In this document: positions 6,254-6,490 of the stretch, piece by piece
How the letters are laid out: the number at the start of each line of letters is the position of its first letter
How positions within the stretch are numbered: position 1 is the stretch's first letter
Assembly: GCA_964564785.1 (NCBI GenBank)
Contig: CAZMCT010000161.1
Coordinates: 1-6,490, forward strand
Origin: CAZMCT01 sp964564785
Lineage (GTDB): Bacteria > Planctomycetota > Phycisphaerae > UBA1845 > Fen-1342
Direction: 5' to 3'
DNA length: 6,490 bases
The notes under the pieces: generated by a model
What the model was told of the DNA's origin: nothing
The model's database searches: none
What the model saw: only the letters and a program-made list of their open reading frames with translations
Made by a program: the position numbers and the translations under genes

Positions 6254-6490
6254 CTAACAGCCGGCTCCCGGACTTCCATCCGTGCCGTGGTGCCCCGTGC
6301 TGCCGCCATTGCCCTTGAGGCCGCCCGGACAAGCGGCGTTCCCGCCGTTGCCGCCATTACCCCCGTTGCCGCTGCCATTGGTGTAGGCATCGCCACCACG
6401 TCCCCCGTTTCCTCCGTTACCCCCATTGGATCTTCCAGCCGGCGCACCCCCGTCGCCGCCACGCCCGCCATTACCGCCGTTGCCGTTGCC
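6254..6490 (-). CDS. Glycine/asparagine-rich repeat protein, C-terminal fragment
   Basis: Only the last 78 residues and a TAG stop are in the window; the gene begins beyond the right edge. About half the residues are Gly, mostly as Gly-Gly-X triplets with X = Asn, Arg or Asp. The runs lie at residues 1-15, 22-34 and 38-51 of the fragment, broken by APAGRS and AYT. The block NGGRGGD occurs twice. A less regular tail follows (AACPGGLKG, then STGHHGTDGSPGAGC), with Cys at 53 and as the last residue. The pattern recalls mycobacterial PGRS domains and collagen- or polyglycine-II-like proteins. A surface or secreted role is plausible but not shown, since any signal peptide would lie outside. The frame is supported by the consistent GGX periodicity kept with varied synonymous codons. 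No function is assigned. Confidence 0.75.
   Translation of the reverse strand, partial: GNGNGGNGGRGGDGGAPAGRSNGGNGGNGGRGGDAYTNGSGNGGNGGNGGNAACPGGLKGNGGSTGHHGTDGSPGAGC
6338..6490 (-). repeat. 9-bp periodic Gly-Gly-X coding repeat
   Basis: Degenerate 9-bp units of the type GGC-GGC-AAC or GGT-AAT-GGC recur in three runs (about 6446-6490, 6389-6427 and 6338-6379). Wobble bases differ between units while the Gly-Gly-Asn/Arg/Asp pattern is kept. This points to an old protein-level repeat, not a recent DNA slippage tract. Confidence 0.7.

Noticed and set aside
6247..6471. Alternative minus-strand frame with an ATG start over the Gly-rich region
   Set aside because: Its Ala/Met/Thr-rich product has no clean repeat, while the neighbouring frame gives regular Gly-Gly-X triplets maintained with varied wobble bases.
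6254..6490. True mycobacterial PE-PGRS gene
   Set aside because: Only the repeat style matches. No PE domain is visible in this C-terminal fragment, and the surrounding genes give no sign of a mycobacterium.

Overview
The window is a GC-rich, densely coded bacterial chromosome segment with a Gram-negative type of envelope. It holds two membrane-fusion (periplasmic adaptor) proteins, a lipid II flippase and the edge of a glycine-rich repeat protein. The MurJ has an extended stretch before its central Arg-Leu-Tyr-Gln-Phe-Pro motif. Together with the long-hairpin HlyD-type adaptor and the Gly/Asn repeat protein, this makes me favour a planctomycete or a relative. That assignment is inference from protein character, not from a marker gene.

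Layout: (1) 1-1595, minus strand: a HlyD/MacA-type adaptor whose C-terminus runs off the left edge. (2) 1596-1913: a gene-free spacer with small GC-rich hairpins and a possible promoter. (3) 1914-2951, minus strand: an aminoglycoside-phosphotransferase-fold small-molecule kinase with intact catalytic motifs. (4) 2952-3141: a divergent intergenic region. (5) 3142-4251, plus strand: a second, shorter RND-type adaptor with its own strong ribosome binding site. (6) 4252-4448: a spacer with a nested inverted repeat and a 16-bp GC-only palindrome. (7) 4449-6125, plus strand: murJ. (8) 6126-6253: a convergent spacer with two related hairpins. (9) 6254-6490, minus strand: the C-terminal end of a Gly-Gly-Asn repeat protein that starts beyond the right edge.

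The genes do not form one obvious operon. The first adaptor probably belongs with transporter genes lying beyond position 1. The second adaptor has no pump gene beside it in this window and is followed by murJ, an unrelated peptidoglycan gene. No RNA genes, CRISPR arrays, insertion sequences or phage genes were seen. The points most worth a second look are the Gly-rich repeat protein, the orphan adaptor, the MurJ insert with altered charged residues, the sharp codon-usage shift inside murJ, and the twin hairpins between murJ and the repeat gene.
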